DNA of 64,000 nucleotides from DASSKO01 sp035690425 (GTDB lineage: Bacteria > Actinomycetota > Actinomycetes > Propionibacteriales > Nocardioidaceae): the NCBI GenBank assembly GCA_035690425.1, contig DASSKO010000016.1, positions 1 through 64,000 on the forward strand. Direction: 5' to 3'. The translations under genes were made by a program, and so were the position numbers. Numbering within the stretch: the first letter of the stretch is position 1; every line of letters begins with the position of its first letter. Under the pieces are notes generated by a model. The model had not been told where the DNA came from. It did no database searches and saw only the letters and a list, made by a program, of their open reading frames with translations. Shown piece after piece: positions 1 through 9,406 of the stretch.

Positions 1-81
1 GCCCTGGCTGTTGAGAGCTGGTGAAGGATTCAACAAGCACCGATGCGATGGCGTGGTGTCGTCGCCTCGAGGAGGACATTG

Positions 82-2613
82 ATGGCCACGTTCTTTGGTC
101 CCGAAGGTTTCGAAGCGGGCTCGTTCGACGAGTTCCTGGCCTCCGTCTTCGGCTCCGGGGGAGGCGCGGCACGCTCGTTCCGCCGTGTCGACATCACCGA
201 GCTGATGACCGCACAGACCCAGCGGCTGCTGGCGGACGCCGCCGCTGACGCCGCCGAGCTCGGCCACGTCGAGGTCGACGTGGCCCACCTGTTCAGGGCG
301 ACGACACGGCAGGAGCCGACCCGTGAGCTGCTGCGCCGCAGCGGCGCCGACCCGGACCAGCTGGCCGAGGCGGCCGCGGAGCAGCTTCCGCCGGCTCGCG
401 CATCCATCGGCAGCAACCAGCCCGCCACGTTGACGCCGGGCGTCCGCAAGGCGCTGCTGGAGTCGCACCAGGTCGCACGGGCGCTGGGGTCTTCGCACAT
501 CGCCCCGGAGCACGTGCTGCTGGCACTCACGGCTGACCAGGACACCGACACCGGCCGGCTGCTGGGGGCCGAGGGGATCACCCCGCAGGTCCTGGCGAAC
601 GCGGCGTCGGGTGGTGCGCCGAGCACCGCGCACACCAGCGAGGGCGAACCACAGTCGAGCACGCCGACGTTGGACGAGTACGGCGAGGACCTCACCGCCC
701 TCGCCCGTGACGGCAGGCTGGACCCGGTCGTGGGTCGTGCCGACGAGATCGATCAGACCGTCGAGGTGCTGTCTCGCCGTACCAAGAACAACCCCGCACT
801 CGTCGGGGAGCCCGGCGTCGGCAAGACGGCGATCGCCGAGGGGATCGCCCAGCGCATCGCGGCAGGTGAGGTGCCCAAGACCATGCTGGGCAAGCGGCTG
901 GTGCAGCTGAACCTGGCCGGCATGCTGGCCGGCACCCGCTACCGCGGCGACTTCGAGGAGCGGATGACCAAGGTCATCGACGAGATCACCGAGCACCGCG
1001 ACGAGGTGATCGTCTTCATCGACGAGCTGCACACGGTCGTGGGCGCGGGTGGCGCGGACGGTGCGGTCGATGCCGGCAACATGCTCAAGCCGCGGCTCGC
1101 TCGCGGCGAGCTCAACGTCATCGGGGCGACGACCCTGGACGAGTACCGCAAGCACATCGAGAAGGATCCCGCGCTCGAGCGTCGGTTCCAGCCTGTGCTG
1201 GTGCCGGAGCCGAGCGTCGAGGACACGATCGCGGTGTTGTCCGGCCTGCAGGAGCGTTACGAGGAGCACCACCAGGTGCGCTTCACCGACGACGCGATCG
1301 TGGCAGCCGCCGAGCTGTCAGACCGCTACGTCTCCGACCGGTTCCTGCCGGACAAGGCGATCGACCTGATCGACCAGGCCGGCGCGCGCAGGCGGCTGCG
1401 TGCCTCGACCGTGCCTCCGGACGTCCGCAACCTGCAGCAGCGGATCGAGCAGCTGACGCAGGAGAAGGACGCCGCGGTCGGCGAGGAGCGTTATGAGCAG
1501 GCCTCCCGGCTCCGCGACCAGCTCGTCGGCCTGGAGGCCGAGCTGGCGAGCAGCAGTGTCCAGGACGACGACGACATCCTCGAGGTGAGCGTCCAGGACA
1601 TCGCCGAAGTGGTGTCGCGGGCGACCGGGGTGCCGATCAGCCAGCTGACCGCAGCCGAGAAGACGCGTCTGCAGCACCTCGAGCAGGAGCTGCACCAGCG
1701 AGTGATCGGTCAGGACGACGCGGTACGTGCCGTGGCGCGTGCGGTCCGGCGCTCCCGGGCCGGCCTGGGCAACCCGCACCGGCCGGTCGGCAGCTTCTTG
1801 TTCGTCGGCCCGACCGGGGTCGGCAAGACCGAGCTGGCCAAGGCGCTGGCCGAGACCATGTTCGGTGACGAGGACCGGATGGTGCGGCTCGACATGAGCG
1901 AGTTCGGCGAGCGGCACACCACCAGCCGGTTGTTCGGTGCGCCTCCGGGCTACGTCGGGTACGGCGAAGCCGGTGAGCTGACCGAAGCCGTACGCCGGCG
2001 CCCATACACGGTGGTGCTGCTCGACGAGGTCGAGAAGGCGCACCCGGACGTCTTCAACACCCTGCTGCAGGTGTTGGAGGACGGTCGGCTGACCGACGGC
2101 TCGGGGCGCACGGTCGACTTCACCAACACCGTGCTGATCATGACCAGCAACGTGGGGTCGGAGCTGATCTCCTCCCCGTCGAGCACCCTCGGCTTCACCT
2201 CACCCGGGCAGGGCGACACGGTGCGAGACCTGCGCGACCGGCTGCTGCCGCGGTTGCGTGAGGTCTTCCGGCCGGAGTTCTTGAACCGGATCGACGAGCT
2301 CGTCACGTTCGGCCGCCTCGGTGCCGAGGAGCTGGGCACGATCACCCGGTTGCTGCTGCAGCACACTGCTCAGCGGCTGACCGCACAGGATGTCGCGGTC
2401 GAGTTCGGCGACGAAGCGGTGAGCTGGATCGCCGAGCACGGCAACGAGCCCGCGTTCGGTGCGCGTCCGCTGCGGCGCACGATCCAGCGCGAGGTCGACG
2501 ACCGGATCGCCGACCTGCTGCTCGACGGCGAGCTGGCCGCCGGTGGGCGGGTCGTCGTAAGGGTGGAAGAAGGCACCCTGACCTTCGTGACCCAGCAGCC
2601 AGCGCTGGCCTGA
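82..2613 (+). CDS. ClpC-like AAA+ ATP-dependent Clp protease ATP-binding subunit
   Basis: This is an Hsp100 unfoldase of 843 aa that uses ATP to thread proteins into a ClpP protease or to remodel them in the cytosol. An N-terminal Clp repeat domain covers roughly residues 35-175. AAA module 1 has Walker A GEPGVGKT near 242 and Walker B VIVFIDE near 309. A short UVR-like coiled segment (EERYEQASRLRDQL) lies near 470-485. AAA module 2 has GPTGVGKT near 576 and VVLLDE near 644. An LGF tripeptide near 703 sits where ClpC carries its ClpP-docking loop, and there is no long ClpB M-domain, so ClpC-type is favoured over ClpB. The N-terminus is unusual, with about 35 Gly/Phe-rich residues before the Clp repeats. 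The ATG at 82 is chosen because GAGGAGG stands 6 nt upstream. It is probably a paralogue of the main ClpC1. Confidence 0.93.
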   Translation: MATFFGPEGFEAGSFDEFLASVFGSGGGAARSFRRVDITELMTAQTQRLLADAAADAAELGHVEVDVAHLFRATTRQEPTRELLRRSGADPDQLAEAAAEQLPPARASIGSNQPATLTPGVRKALLESHQVARALGSSHIAPEHVLLALTADQDTDTGRLLGAEGITPQVLANAASGGAPSTAHTSEGEPQSSTPTLDEYGEDLTALARDGRLDPVVGRADEIDQTVEVLSRRTKNNPALVGEPGVGKTAIAEGIAQRIAAGEVPKTMLGKRLVQLNLAGMLAGTRYRGDFEERMTKVIDEITEHRDEVIVFIDELHTVVGAGGADGAVDAGNMLKPRLARGELNVIGATTLDEYRKHIEKDPALERRFQPVLVPEPSVEDTIAVLSGLQERYEEHHQVRFTDDAIVAAAELSDRYVSDRFLPDKAIDLIDQAGARRRLRASTVPPDVRNLQQRIEQLTQEKDAAVGEERYEQASRLRDQLVGLEAELASSSVQDDDDILEVSVQDIAEVVSRATGVPISQLTAAEKTRLQHLEQELHQRVIGQDDAVRAVARAVRRSRAGLGNPHRPVGSFLFVGPTGVGKTELAKALAETMFGDEDRMVRLDMSEFGERHTTSRLFGAPPGYVGYGEAGELTEAVRRRPYTVVLLDEVEKAHPDVFNTLLQVLEDGRLTDGSGRTVDFTNTVLIMTSNVGSELISSPSSTLGFTSPGQGDTVRDLRDRLLPRLREVFRPEFLNRIDELVTFGRLGAEELGTITRLLLQHTAQRLTAQDVAVEFGDEAVSWIAEHGNEPAFGARPLRRTIQREVDDRIADLLLDGELAAGGRVVVRVEEGTLTFVTQQPALA

Positions 2614-2638
2614 CGCCACTGGTCGTCATCCCCGCTGC

Positions 2639-2673
2639 AGGTGGCGGGCGGGACTCACTCCCGCCCGCCACTT
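2639..2673 (+). terminator. Hairpin terminator after the Clp ATPase
   Basis: A perfect GC-rich inverted repeat (GTGGCGGGCGGGA with its complement, extended by A-T and G-T pairs) has a 5-nt loop and starts 25 nt after the stop codon. There is no strong T-run after it, which is common for actinobacterial intrinsic terminators. Confidence 0.75.
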
Positions 2674-2829
2674 CTGCGTCTGGAGGTGGCGACGGCGGAC
2701 CGACCGAGGCCGCCGGTCTGCGCGCCCGAGCGGTCGGCCGGTACAGGCTGTCCGAGGGTGGCGATAAGGTCGGCTGAGCCGGCAAGTTCACTCGGGGGCT
2801 GTGCTCGGAGCCGGCAAGGAGACGTCGGT

Positions 2830-4071
2830 ATGCGTAACACTCCGCTCTCGCCGTCCGGCGTGGAGCAGCTCGTGGGCTACCTGCGTGTGTTCGGTCTCTT
2901 GGCCGGCGTCCCACTGGTGCTGCTCACCGAGTTCCCCGACACGGCTTGGTTCGTGCTGGCGGTCGCGACGCTGGCTGCGCTGTCGGCGCTGACGCTGGTG
3001 TTGTGGCTGGCGCCGCGGTGGTCGAGCTGGCGGCCGGGGGTGTTCGTCCATGTCGGGTTCGGCGCGGACGTCGTCGTCATCATCGGCCTCGTGCTGGCTT
3101 TCGCGCACGTGCAGCCCAACGTGTCCTGGGCAGCGGTCTTCACACTGCTTGCCGATGCCGCGCTGCGGTACGGCGTCTGGGGGGCGGTGGTCGGCCTGCT
3201 GCTGGGCGGTGCCCTGTTCGCCGCACAGGTGCAGCTGCACGCAGCCGCAACCGGGCAGCCGGTCGACCCCGCCGGGTACCTGTTCGCCGCCTCGACGCTG
3301 GTGGGCGTCGCGGGAGCCCTGGCCGGGTTCAGCCACGCGGTCGACCGCCAGCACCGCACCACCGACGAGCACGCCCGCACGCTCGCCGACGCCGAGCGTG
3401 TCCGCGACCGGCTGCTCGCGGCATCCGCGCACGAGCTGCAGGGATCGCTGACCGCCGTGCATCTCGGCGCCGACACCGTGCGCATGCACGCCGACCAGAT
3501 GACACCGCAGCAGATCCGCACCACCCTCGACGTGGTGGTGCGTCAAAGCGCCTACCTGCGACGCCTCGTCTCCGACCTGCTGTCGGTCGCGCGGGCGCAC
3601 AGCGAGGACGTGAGCCTGACCTCGACGACCGCCGACGTCGCGGACACGATCGACGGCGCGCTCGCGGCGGCGAACCGGCACCGCGACCAGCATCTCCTCG
3701 AGCTGTCGGTCCCGCGGATGGTCGCCGACCTCGACCACGAGCGGCTCCAGCAGGTCGTGCGCAACCTGGTCGAGAACGCCTTCAAGTACACCCCGCCCGG
3801 CGGGCGGGTGAGCCTGAGCGCACAGCACCACGGTGACGTGTTCGAGCTGCGGGTTGCCGACTCCGGCCCCGGGATCCCGTCGGCGGACCGAGAGCGGATC
3901 TTCGAGCCATTCCGTCGCCGTGCCGACAGCTCCGAGCGTGCCGACAGCGTTGGTCTGGGCCTCTACCTGGTCAAGCAGATCGTCGACGCGATGGACGGCA
4001 CCCTCGACCTCTACACGTCGTCGACCGGCAGCGAGTTCGTGGTGCGGTTGCCTGCGGTCGTGGAGTCCTGA
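2830..4071 (+). CDS. Membrane-bound sensor histidine kinase (orphan)
   Basis: A 413-aa two-component sensor kinase. The N-terminal ~165 residues are hydrophobic, with about five or six membrane segments and no large extracellular domain, so it probably senses a membrane or intramembrane signal. The H-box is HELQGSLTAVHL with the phospho-acceptor His near residue 201; it is somewhat unlike the usual HELRTPL. It is followed by N-box NLVENAFKY near 313, G1 DSGPGIP near 344, F-box IFEPFRR and G2 GLGLYLVK, so the ATPase domain looks complete. ATG 2830 is preferred because AAGGAG lies 8 nt upstream and the hydrophobic region follows at once. No response regulator is adjacent, so its partner must be elsewhere. 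purB starts 22 nt downstream. Confidence 0.88.
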   Translation: MRNTPLSPSGVEQLVGYLRVFGLLAGVPLVLLTEFPDTAWFVLAVATLAALSALTLVLWLAPRWSSWRPGVFVHVGFGADVVVIIGLVLAFAHVQPNVSWAAVFTLLADAALRYGVWGAVVGLLLGGALFAAQVQLHAAATGQPVDPAGYLFAASTLVGVAGALAGFSHAVDRQHRTTDEHARTLADAERVRDRLLAASAHELQGSLTAVHLGADTVRMHADQMTPQQIRTTLDVVVRQSAYLRRLVSDLLSVARAHSEDVSLTSTTADVADTIDGALAAANRHRDQHLLELSVPRMVADLDHERLQQVVRNLVENAFKYTPPGGRVSLSAQHHGDVFELRVADSGPGIPSADRERIFEPFRRRADSSERADSVGLGLYLVKQIVDAMDGTLDLYTSSTGSEFVVRLPAVVES

Positions 4072-4081
4072 GCGGGTGAGG

Positions 4082-4087
4082 GACAAT
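4082..4087 (+). promoter_or_regulatory. Probable leaderless -10 element of purB
   Basis: GACAAT (matching nAnnnT) ends 6 nt before the GTG start at 4094, the spacing expected when transcription begins at the start codon. No good Shine-Dalgarno sequence precedes the GTG, which supports leaderless initiation. No clear -35 is visible. Confidence 0.45.
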
Positions 4088-4093
4088 GCAGGC

Positions 4094-5518
4094 GTGGTTG
4101 CCATCCCGAACGTCCTCGCGCACCGTTACGCCTCGGCCGAGCTTGCCGGGATCTGGTCCCCCGAGCACAAGGTCGTGCTGGAGCGCCGGCTGTGGATCGC
4201 GGTGCTGAAGGCGCAGCGTGACCTCGGTGTCGACGTACCCGAGGGTGTGGTCGAGGCCTACGAGAAGGTCGTCGACGACGTCGACCTGGCCTCCATCGCC
4301 GAGCGTGAGCGAGTCACCCGGCACGACGTCAAGGCCCGGATCGAGGAGTTCAGCGCGCTGGCCGGGCACGAGCACGTGCACAAGGGCATGACCAGCCGGG
4401 ATCTCACCGAGAACGTCGAGCAGCTGCAGGTGCGCGCCTCGCTGGTGATCGTGCGTGACCGGGTCGTGGCGACCCTGGCCCGGCTGGCCCGGCTCGCGGC
4501 CGAGCAGCGCACGCTGGTGATGGCCGGCCGCTCGCACAACGTCGCGGCGCAGGCGACGACGATGGGCAAGCGGTTCGCGACGGTGGCCGACGAGCTGCTG
4601 GTGGCGCTGGATCGGCTGGAGAGCCTGCTCACCCGCTACCCACTGCGTGGCATCAAGGGGCCGGTCGGCACCGCGCAGGACCAGCTCGACCTGCTCGGCG
4701 GCGACGCCAGCAAGCTGGCCGAGCTCGAGCAGCGGGTGGCGCAGCACCTCGGCTTCGACCGGGTGCTGACCAGTGTCGGACAGGTCTATCCCCGTTCGCT
4801 CGACTTCGACGTGCTCTCCGCGCTCGTGCAGGTGGCTGCCGCACCGTCCAACCTGGCCACCACGATCAGGCTGATGGCCGGCAACGAGCTGGTCACCGAG
4901 GGCTTCCGGCCCGGTCAGGTCGGCTCGTCGGCGATGCCGCACAAGATGAACACGCGCTCCTGCGAGCGGGTCAACGGCCTCGCCGTGGTGCTGCGGGGTA
5001 ACCTGTCGATGGTGGGCGAGCTGGCCGGTGACCAGTGGAACGAGGGCGACGTGTCCTGCTCCGTCGTACGCCGGGTCGCCCTCCCGGACGCGTTCTTCGC
5101 CGCCGACGGGCTGTTCGAGACCTGCATGACCGTGCTCGACGAGTTCGGCGTCTTCCCCGCGGTCGTGCAGCGAGAGCTCGACCGCTATCTGCCCTTCCTC
5201 GCCACCACCAAGGTGCTGATGGCGGCGGTGCGCTCCGGGGTCGGGCGGGAAAGCGCGCACGAGGCGATCAAGGAGCACGCGGTCACGGTGGCGCTGCAGA
5301 TGCGCGAGCAGGGCGCGGCCGACAACGACCTGGTCGCCCGGCTGGCCGGCGACCCTCGGCTCGGGCTTGCGCGCGACGCGCTGGACGCCGCGGTGGCCGA
5401 GCCGCTGGCCTTCACCGGCGCGGCCGTCGCCCAGGTCGACGAGGTCGTACGCCGGGTCGAGGCCGTGGCCGCCCGCTACCCCGAGGCCGCCGCGTACGCG
5501 CCCGGCGACATCCTCTGA
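4094..5518 (+). CDS. purB: Adenylosuccinate lyase
   Basis: A 474-aa member of the fumarase/aspartase superfamily. It cleaves SAICAR to AICAR plus fumarate, and adenylosuccinate to AMP plus fumarate, so it acts twice in purine synthesis. The superfamily signature GSSAMPHKMNTRSCER is intact near residues 277-292, and the histidine-containing segments TSRDLTEN and RSHNVAAQ are present. Length fits the family. The GTG at 4094 gives the N-terminus MVAIPNVLAHRYAS, typical of actinobacterial PurB; an in-frame GTG at 4076 is the alternative. It is the first of six scattered purine loci here, with no purine gene immediately beside it. Confidence 0.95.
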   Translation: MVAIPNVLAHRYASAELAGIWSPEHKVVLERRLWIAVLKAQRDLGVDVPEGVVEAYEKVVDDVDLASIAERERVTRHDVKARIEEFSALAGHEHVHKGMTSRDLTENVEQLQVRASLVIVRDRVVATLARLARLAAEQRTLVMAGRSHNVAAQATTMGKRFATVADELLVALDRLESLLTRYPLRGIKGPVGTAQDQLDLLGGDASKLAELEQRVAQHLGFDRVLTSVGQVYPRSLDFDVLSALVQVAAAPSNLATTIRLMAGNELVTEGFRPGQVGSSAMPHKMNTRSCERVNGLAVVLRGNLSMVGELAGDQWNEGDVSCSVVRRVALPDAFFAADGLFETCMTVLDEFGVFPAVVQRELDRYLPFLATTKVLMAAVRSGVGRESAHEAIKEHAVTVALQMREQGAADNDLVARLAGDPRLGLARDALDAAVAEPLAFTGAAVAQVDEVVRRVEAVAARYPEAAAYAPGDIL

Positions 5519-5599
5519 CCACCGCCCTCTCCCTTCGCGCCGAGATCGCGAGTTTGCCCCGCCGCGTGGACGCCGAGACCGCCGAGTCGGGTCAGCGGG

Positions 5600-6724
5600 T
5601 CAGTCGGGTACGTCGAGGAAGTCGGCGTCGTCGGACCCGGTGTAGGCCGCGCGCTGCACCGTGGCGTCGTCCTCGAGGCCGGCGCCGAACGCGGATCCGA
5701 CCAGTGCCACCACGCTCGCGAGACCGCCGATGCGCAGCAGCGTCGCCGCCGAGACGGCATGACCGACGGTCTCGGCGACGAGGCCGTACGGCAGCAGCAA
5801 CAGGGTTGCGGCGACACTGGCCACCACGAGACCGACGTACAGGGCCGCCACGCCCAGCCCGACGCTGACCCACACCGCGGTGTTGTGGATTATCACGGTG
5901 CGCCGGACGCGGCGAGACGGGGCACGCTCCAGCAAGCCGCCACCGATGGCCAGGACCGCGGTAGTGGCCGCCAGCACGAGCAGCGCGATGACGGCGAGCC
6001 GCGCAGGGTGCAGGCGGTCGGCGATCAGCCATACGTCCGGGGTGACCAGTGCGATCACGGCTGCCGCGAACGCGCCGACCAACGTGCGCGACAGGCGCAC
6101 CGTCAGCAGCCATGGCCGGTTGGCCACCACCATGCCGACCAGGAGCCGGACACTGCCCCGCAGGGTCTTCGTCACGAATGCGATGCCCTCGCTGTCGTGA
6201 TCGGCGTCGGTCGCCAGCTCGCGAAACGCTCGCACCGAGGACTCGCCCGGATCCTCCGCCTCGACCGCTGCCAGCACCAGCCGCGCGGCCACCGTCGCCG
6301 CCCGCCGCCCGGAGCGAGCCCCCAGGGCAGGCACGCTGATCACGACGCTCTGCTGGACCGGACTGACGTGTGCGGAGACTGGACGTCCGTGCAGCTGCAT
6401 CGGCTGGTCGGTCAGCACGACGACGAGATCCACGTCATGCGCGAGCAGCGCCGCGCGGCCCCATGACAGCAACCCGCCGATGTCGCCTGCGGGCGTAGGA
6501 GGAAGGGCTGCCCCGTCGGCAGACGCCGGTCGAACGGCCTCGACCGACCACTCGATGTCGCCGTGCGTGACCGAGAGCTCTCGGGCGATACCGGCTGCGA
6601 CGGTCGAGGTGTCGAGGGCCGGGGCGGCGGCTGCCAGCCCCGACGAGGGCGCCGACAGCACACCTACGACGACGGTGGGTCGCGGGTGGTCAGCGTCGGC
6701 AGGATCCATGGGCACGACCATCAT
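5600..6724 (-). CDS. Conserved membrane protein of unknown function
   Basis: I do not recognise a named family. The ~374-aa protein has an N-terminal soluble half (about residues 1-215), where segments such as DVDLVVVLTDQPM and QSVVISVPALGAR suggest an alpha/beta fold. The C-terminal half has four or five membrane segments (for example VGAFAAAVIALVTPDVWLI and LAVIALLVLAATTAVLAIGG). The tail is acidic (GLEDDATVQ...DDADFLDVPD). Start choice is uncertain: ATG 6724 and ATG 6709 are both plausible and neither has a strong ribosome-binding site. The gene converges on purB (81 nt between stops) and diverges from purC. Confidence 0.6.
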   Translation of the reverse strand: MMVVPMDPADADHPRPTVVVGVLSAPSSGLAAAAPALDTSTVAAGIARELSVTHGDIEWSVEAVRPASADGAALPPTPAGDIGGLLSWGRAALLAHDVDLVVVLTDQPMQLHGRPVSAHVSPVQQSVVISVPALGARSGRRAATVAARLVLAAVEAEDPGESSVRAFRELATDADHDSEGIAFVTKTLRGSVRLLVGMVVANRPWLLTVRLSRTLVGAFAAAVIALVTPDVWLIADRLHPARLAVIALLVLAATTAVLAIGGGLLERAPSRRVRRTVIIHNTAVWVSVGLGVAALYVGLVVASVAATLLLLPYGLVAETVGHAVSAATLLRIGGLASVVALVGSAFGAGLEDDATVQRAAYTGSDDADFLDVPD

Positions 6725-6831
6725 GCCGCAGACTCGTCCCTCGTCCGCGGCAAGACCGCCGTCAAGGTGGTCAACCGCCGGCCGGCGCGGTGGGTGGTGC
6801 CGAGGGGCGCCGGCCATGGCCGGCGCCGTGA

Positions 6832-6837
6832 CAAGAT
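6832..6837 (+). promoter_or_regulatory. Probable leaderless -10 element of purC
   Basis: CAAGAT ends 6 nt before the purC ATG at 6844, and there is no purine-rich ribosome-binding site between. The arrangement is the same as at purB and purF. Confidence 0.4.
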
Positions 6838-6843
6838 CGCGTC

Positions 6844-7734
6844 ATGATCCCTGCCGCGCCCGAGATCGCCGGAGCCACGCACATCCACTCCGGCAAGGTC
6901 CGTGACCTCTACCGGCTCGCCGACGGCAACCTGCTGATGGTCGCCAGCGACCGCATCTCCGCCTACGACTTCGTGCTTTCGCCCGGCATCCCCGACAAGG
7001 GCGTGGTGCTCACGCAGCTGTCGCTGTGGTGGTTCGACCAGCTGACCGGCATCGCCGACAACCATGTGCGCTCGACCGACGTACCCGCTGGCTTCGAGCG
7101 GCGGTCGGTGGTGTGCGAGCGGCTGGAGATGTTCCCGGTCGAGTGCGTGGCGCGCGGCTACCTCACCGGGTCCGGGTACGCCGACTACCAGCGCAGCGGA
7201 GAGGTCTGCGGGATCAGCCTGCCCGAGGGGCTGCAGGACGGGTCGCGGCTCCCCGCACCGATCTTCACGCCGGCCACCAAGGCGCAGATGGGCGAGCACG
7301 ACCAGAACGTCTCCTATGACGAGGTCGTGGCCACGGTCGGGGCAGAAGCCGCGGCGACGCTCCGCGACCTCACGATCGAGGTCTACCGGCGGGCCGAGCA
7401 GATCACCCGTGAACGCGGCATCATCCTCGCCGACACCAAGCTGGAGTTCGGCCGACGGGCCGACGGCACCATCGTGCTCGCCGACGAGGTGCTTACCCCC
7501 GACTCGTCGCGGTTCTGGCCGGCCGACGCCTGGCGGCCCGGCCGGGCACAGCCGTCCTTCGACAAGCAGTTCGTGCGCGACTGGCTGACCTCACCCGACA
7601 GCGGTTGGGACCGCGGTTCCGACGACGCTCCACCCCCGCTCCCGAATGCGGTCGTAGACAGCACCCGCGCCCGCTACCTCGAGGCCTACGAGCGGCTGAC
7701 CGGCCACCTCTGGACGCATCACGATGGCCGTTGA
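6844..7734 (+). CDS. purC: SAICAR synthase (phosphoribosylaminoimidazole-succinocarboxamide synthase)
   Basis: A 296-aa enzyme that joins aspartate to CAIR using ATP, giving SAICAR, the substrate of PurB. It begins with the typical SGKVRDLY loop (residues 17-24) and carries the family segments VASDRISAYDF, VECVARGYLTGSGY and LADTKLEFG, and ends in the usual C-terminal extension with QPSFDKQFVRDWL. The length matches the longer SAICAR synthase subfamily seen in actinobacteria and yeast. The ATG seems to be used without a leader. A 106-bp spacer separates it from the acyl-CoA synthetase gene. Confidence 0.96.
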   Translation: MIPAAPEIAGATHIHSGKVRDLYRLADGNLLMVASDRISAYDFVLSPGIPDKGVVLTQLSLWWFDQLTGIADNHVRSTDVPAGFERRSVVCERLEMFPVECVARGYLTGSGYADYQRSGEVCGISLPEGLQDGSRLPAPIFTPATKAQMGEHDQNVSYDEVVATVGAEAAATLRDLTIEVYRRAEQITRERGIILADTKLEFGRRADGTIVLADEVLTPDSSRFWPADAWRPGRAQPSFDKQFVRDWLTSPDSGWDRGSDDAPPPLPNAVVDSTRARYLEAYERLTGHLWTHHDGR

Positions 7735-7840
7735 GATTGAAGATGCTGTTGGCAGGTAAGGACTCTGCAGTCGCCATCGACGGTCCTGCCCCGACGCCGC
7801 TAATGTCAGCGCATCGGAGCCCATACCGCTGGAGGACCAG

Positions 7841-9391
7841 ATGCTCAACCTCGCTTGCCTGCTCGAGGACTCCGCCCGCAAGGTTCCCGATCGTGACGCG
7901 CTGGTGCTGGGTGACACCCGGCTGCCGTACAAGGCCGTCGACGCGGCGGCAAACCAGGTGGCAAACCTGCTCGTGTCCGAGGGAATACAGCCTGGCGACA
8001 AGGTAGCGCTCACCTGCCCGAACCTGCCGTACTTCCCGATCGCCTACTACGGCATCCTCAAGGCCGGTGCGGTTGTCGTGCCGCTCAACGTGCTGCTCAA
8101 GGGCCGCGAGATCGCCTACCACCTCGCCGACTCCGACGCCAAGGCGTACTTGTGCTTCGAGGGCACCGCGGAGCTGCCGATGGGGGCCGACGGGTTCGCC
8201 GGATTCAACGACACGGCGGCCTGCGAACACTTCTTCGTCATCACCGCCGACCCGGCGGCGCCGTCCCCCATCGAGGGTGCGGGCTCCTTCGGGGCTGCGG
8301 TCAACGGTCAGTCGCCAGTGTTCGACACCGTGGTCACCGAGCCGAGCGACACGGCGGTGATCCTCTACACCTCCGGGACCACGGGTCAGCCCAAGGGAGC
8401 CGAGCTGTCGCACTCCAGCATGGTGATGAACGTGCTTACCAACCATCGGCTGTTCGGGAGCACGCCCACCTCGCCCGACGTACACCTGGTGACGTTGCCG
8501 TTGTTCCACTCCTTCGGCCAGACCGTGCAGATGAACTCCGGCTTCGCGCTCGGCTCGACTCTGGTGCTGATGCCGCGCTTCGACCCCGCGGCCGCGCTCG
8601 CGCTGATGCAGCAGGAAGATGTGTCCTTCTTCGCCGGGGTGCCCACGATGTACTGGGCCCTGCTCGGTGCGCTCGACGAGGCCGTCGACGTCGACAAGAT
8701 CGCGGAGAAGCTGCGCACGGCCGTCTCCGGAGGCTCCTCACTCCCGGTCGAGATCATCCGTGAGGTCAAGGACCGCTTCCATGTCCAGATCCTGGAGGGT
8801 TACGGGTTGTCGGAGACCTCACCGGTGGCCACCTTCAACCACCGTGACCGCGCTCCCAAACCAGGCTCGATCGGTACGGCGATCTGGGGCGTCGAGGTCA
8901 AGCTGGTCGACGGTGACTGGAAGACCGTCGACGGCGTCGACGAGATGGGCGAGATCGCGGTCAAGGGCCACAACGTCATGTCGGGCTACTACAACCGGCC
9001 CGATGCCACCGCGGAGGTGATGCGTGACGGCTGGTTCAGAACCGGAGACTTGGCCCGGCGGGACGAGGACGGCTACTACTACATCGTCGACCGGGCCAAG
9101 GACCTGATCATCCGGGGCGGCTTCAACGTCTATCCGCGCGAGGTCGAGGAAGTGCTGCTCACCCACGAGGCGGTCTCGCTCTGTGCGGTCGTGGGCGTGC
9201 CCGACGACCGGAACGGCGAGGAGATCAAGGCGTTCGTGATCAAGAACCAGGGTGCGGACGTCACCGGTGCCGAGTTGATCGAGTGGGCCAAAGAGCAGAT
9301 GGCCGGCTACAAGTACCCGCGGCTCGTGGAGTTCCGCGACGAGCTGCCGATGACCGCCAGCGGCAAGATTCTCAAGCGCGAGCTCAGCTGA
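7841..9391 (+). CDS. Long-chain fatty-acid--CoA ligase / AMP-dependent acyl-CoA synthetase
   Basis: A 516-aa adenylate-forming enzyme that activates a carboxylic acid, probably a fatty acid, to the acyl-AMP and then acyl-CoA. The P-loop-like AMP-binding motif YTSGTTGQPKGAE is near residues 178-190. GYGLSET, FRTGDLARRDEDGYYYIVDRAKD, GGFNVYPREVEE and the C-terminal catalytic-lysine motif TASGKILKREL are all intact. There are no membrane segments or added domains. The ATG at 7841 has GGAGGA just upstream, and TAATGT at 7801-7806 is a candidate -10. Substrate chain length cannot be read from the sequence. It converges with the EAL-domain gene. Confidence 0.92.
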   Translation: MLNLACLLEDSARKVPDRDALVLGDTRLPYKAVDAAANQVANLLVSEGIQPGDKVALTCPNLPYFPIAYYGILKAGAVVVPLNVLLKGREIAYHLADSDAKAYLCFEGTAELPMGADGFAGFNDTAACEHFFVITADPAAPSPIEGAGSFGAAVNGQSPVFDTVVTEPSDTAVILYTSGTTGQPKGAELSHSSMVMNVLTNHRLFGSTPTSPDVHLVTLPLFHSFGQTVQMNSGFALGSTLVLMPRFDPAAALALMQQEDVSFFAGVPTMYWALLGALDEAVDVDKIAEKLRTAVSGGSSLPVEIIREVKDRFHVQILEGYGLSETSPVATFNHRDRAPKPGSIGTAIWGVEVKLVDGDWKTVDGVDEMGEIAVKGHNVMSGYYNRPDATAEVMRDGWFRTGDLARRDEDGYYYIVDRAKDLIIRGGFNVYPREVEEVLLTHEAVSLCAVVGVPDDRNGEEIKAFVIKNQGADVTGAELIEWAKEQMAGYKYPRLVEFRDELPMTASGKILKRELS

Positions 9392-9406
9392 TCCGTCCGC
9401 CGGAGC

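Noticed and set aside
82..2613. Calling the Clp ATPase ClpB
   Set aside because: It lacks the long coiled M-domain and has the LGF tripeptide at the ClpP-docking position.
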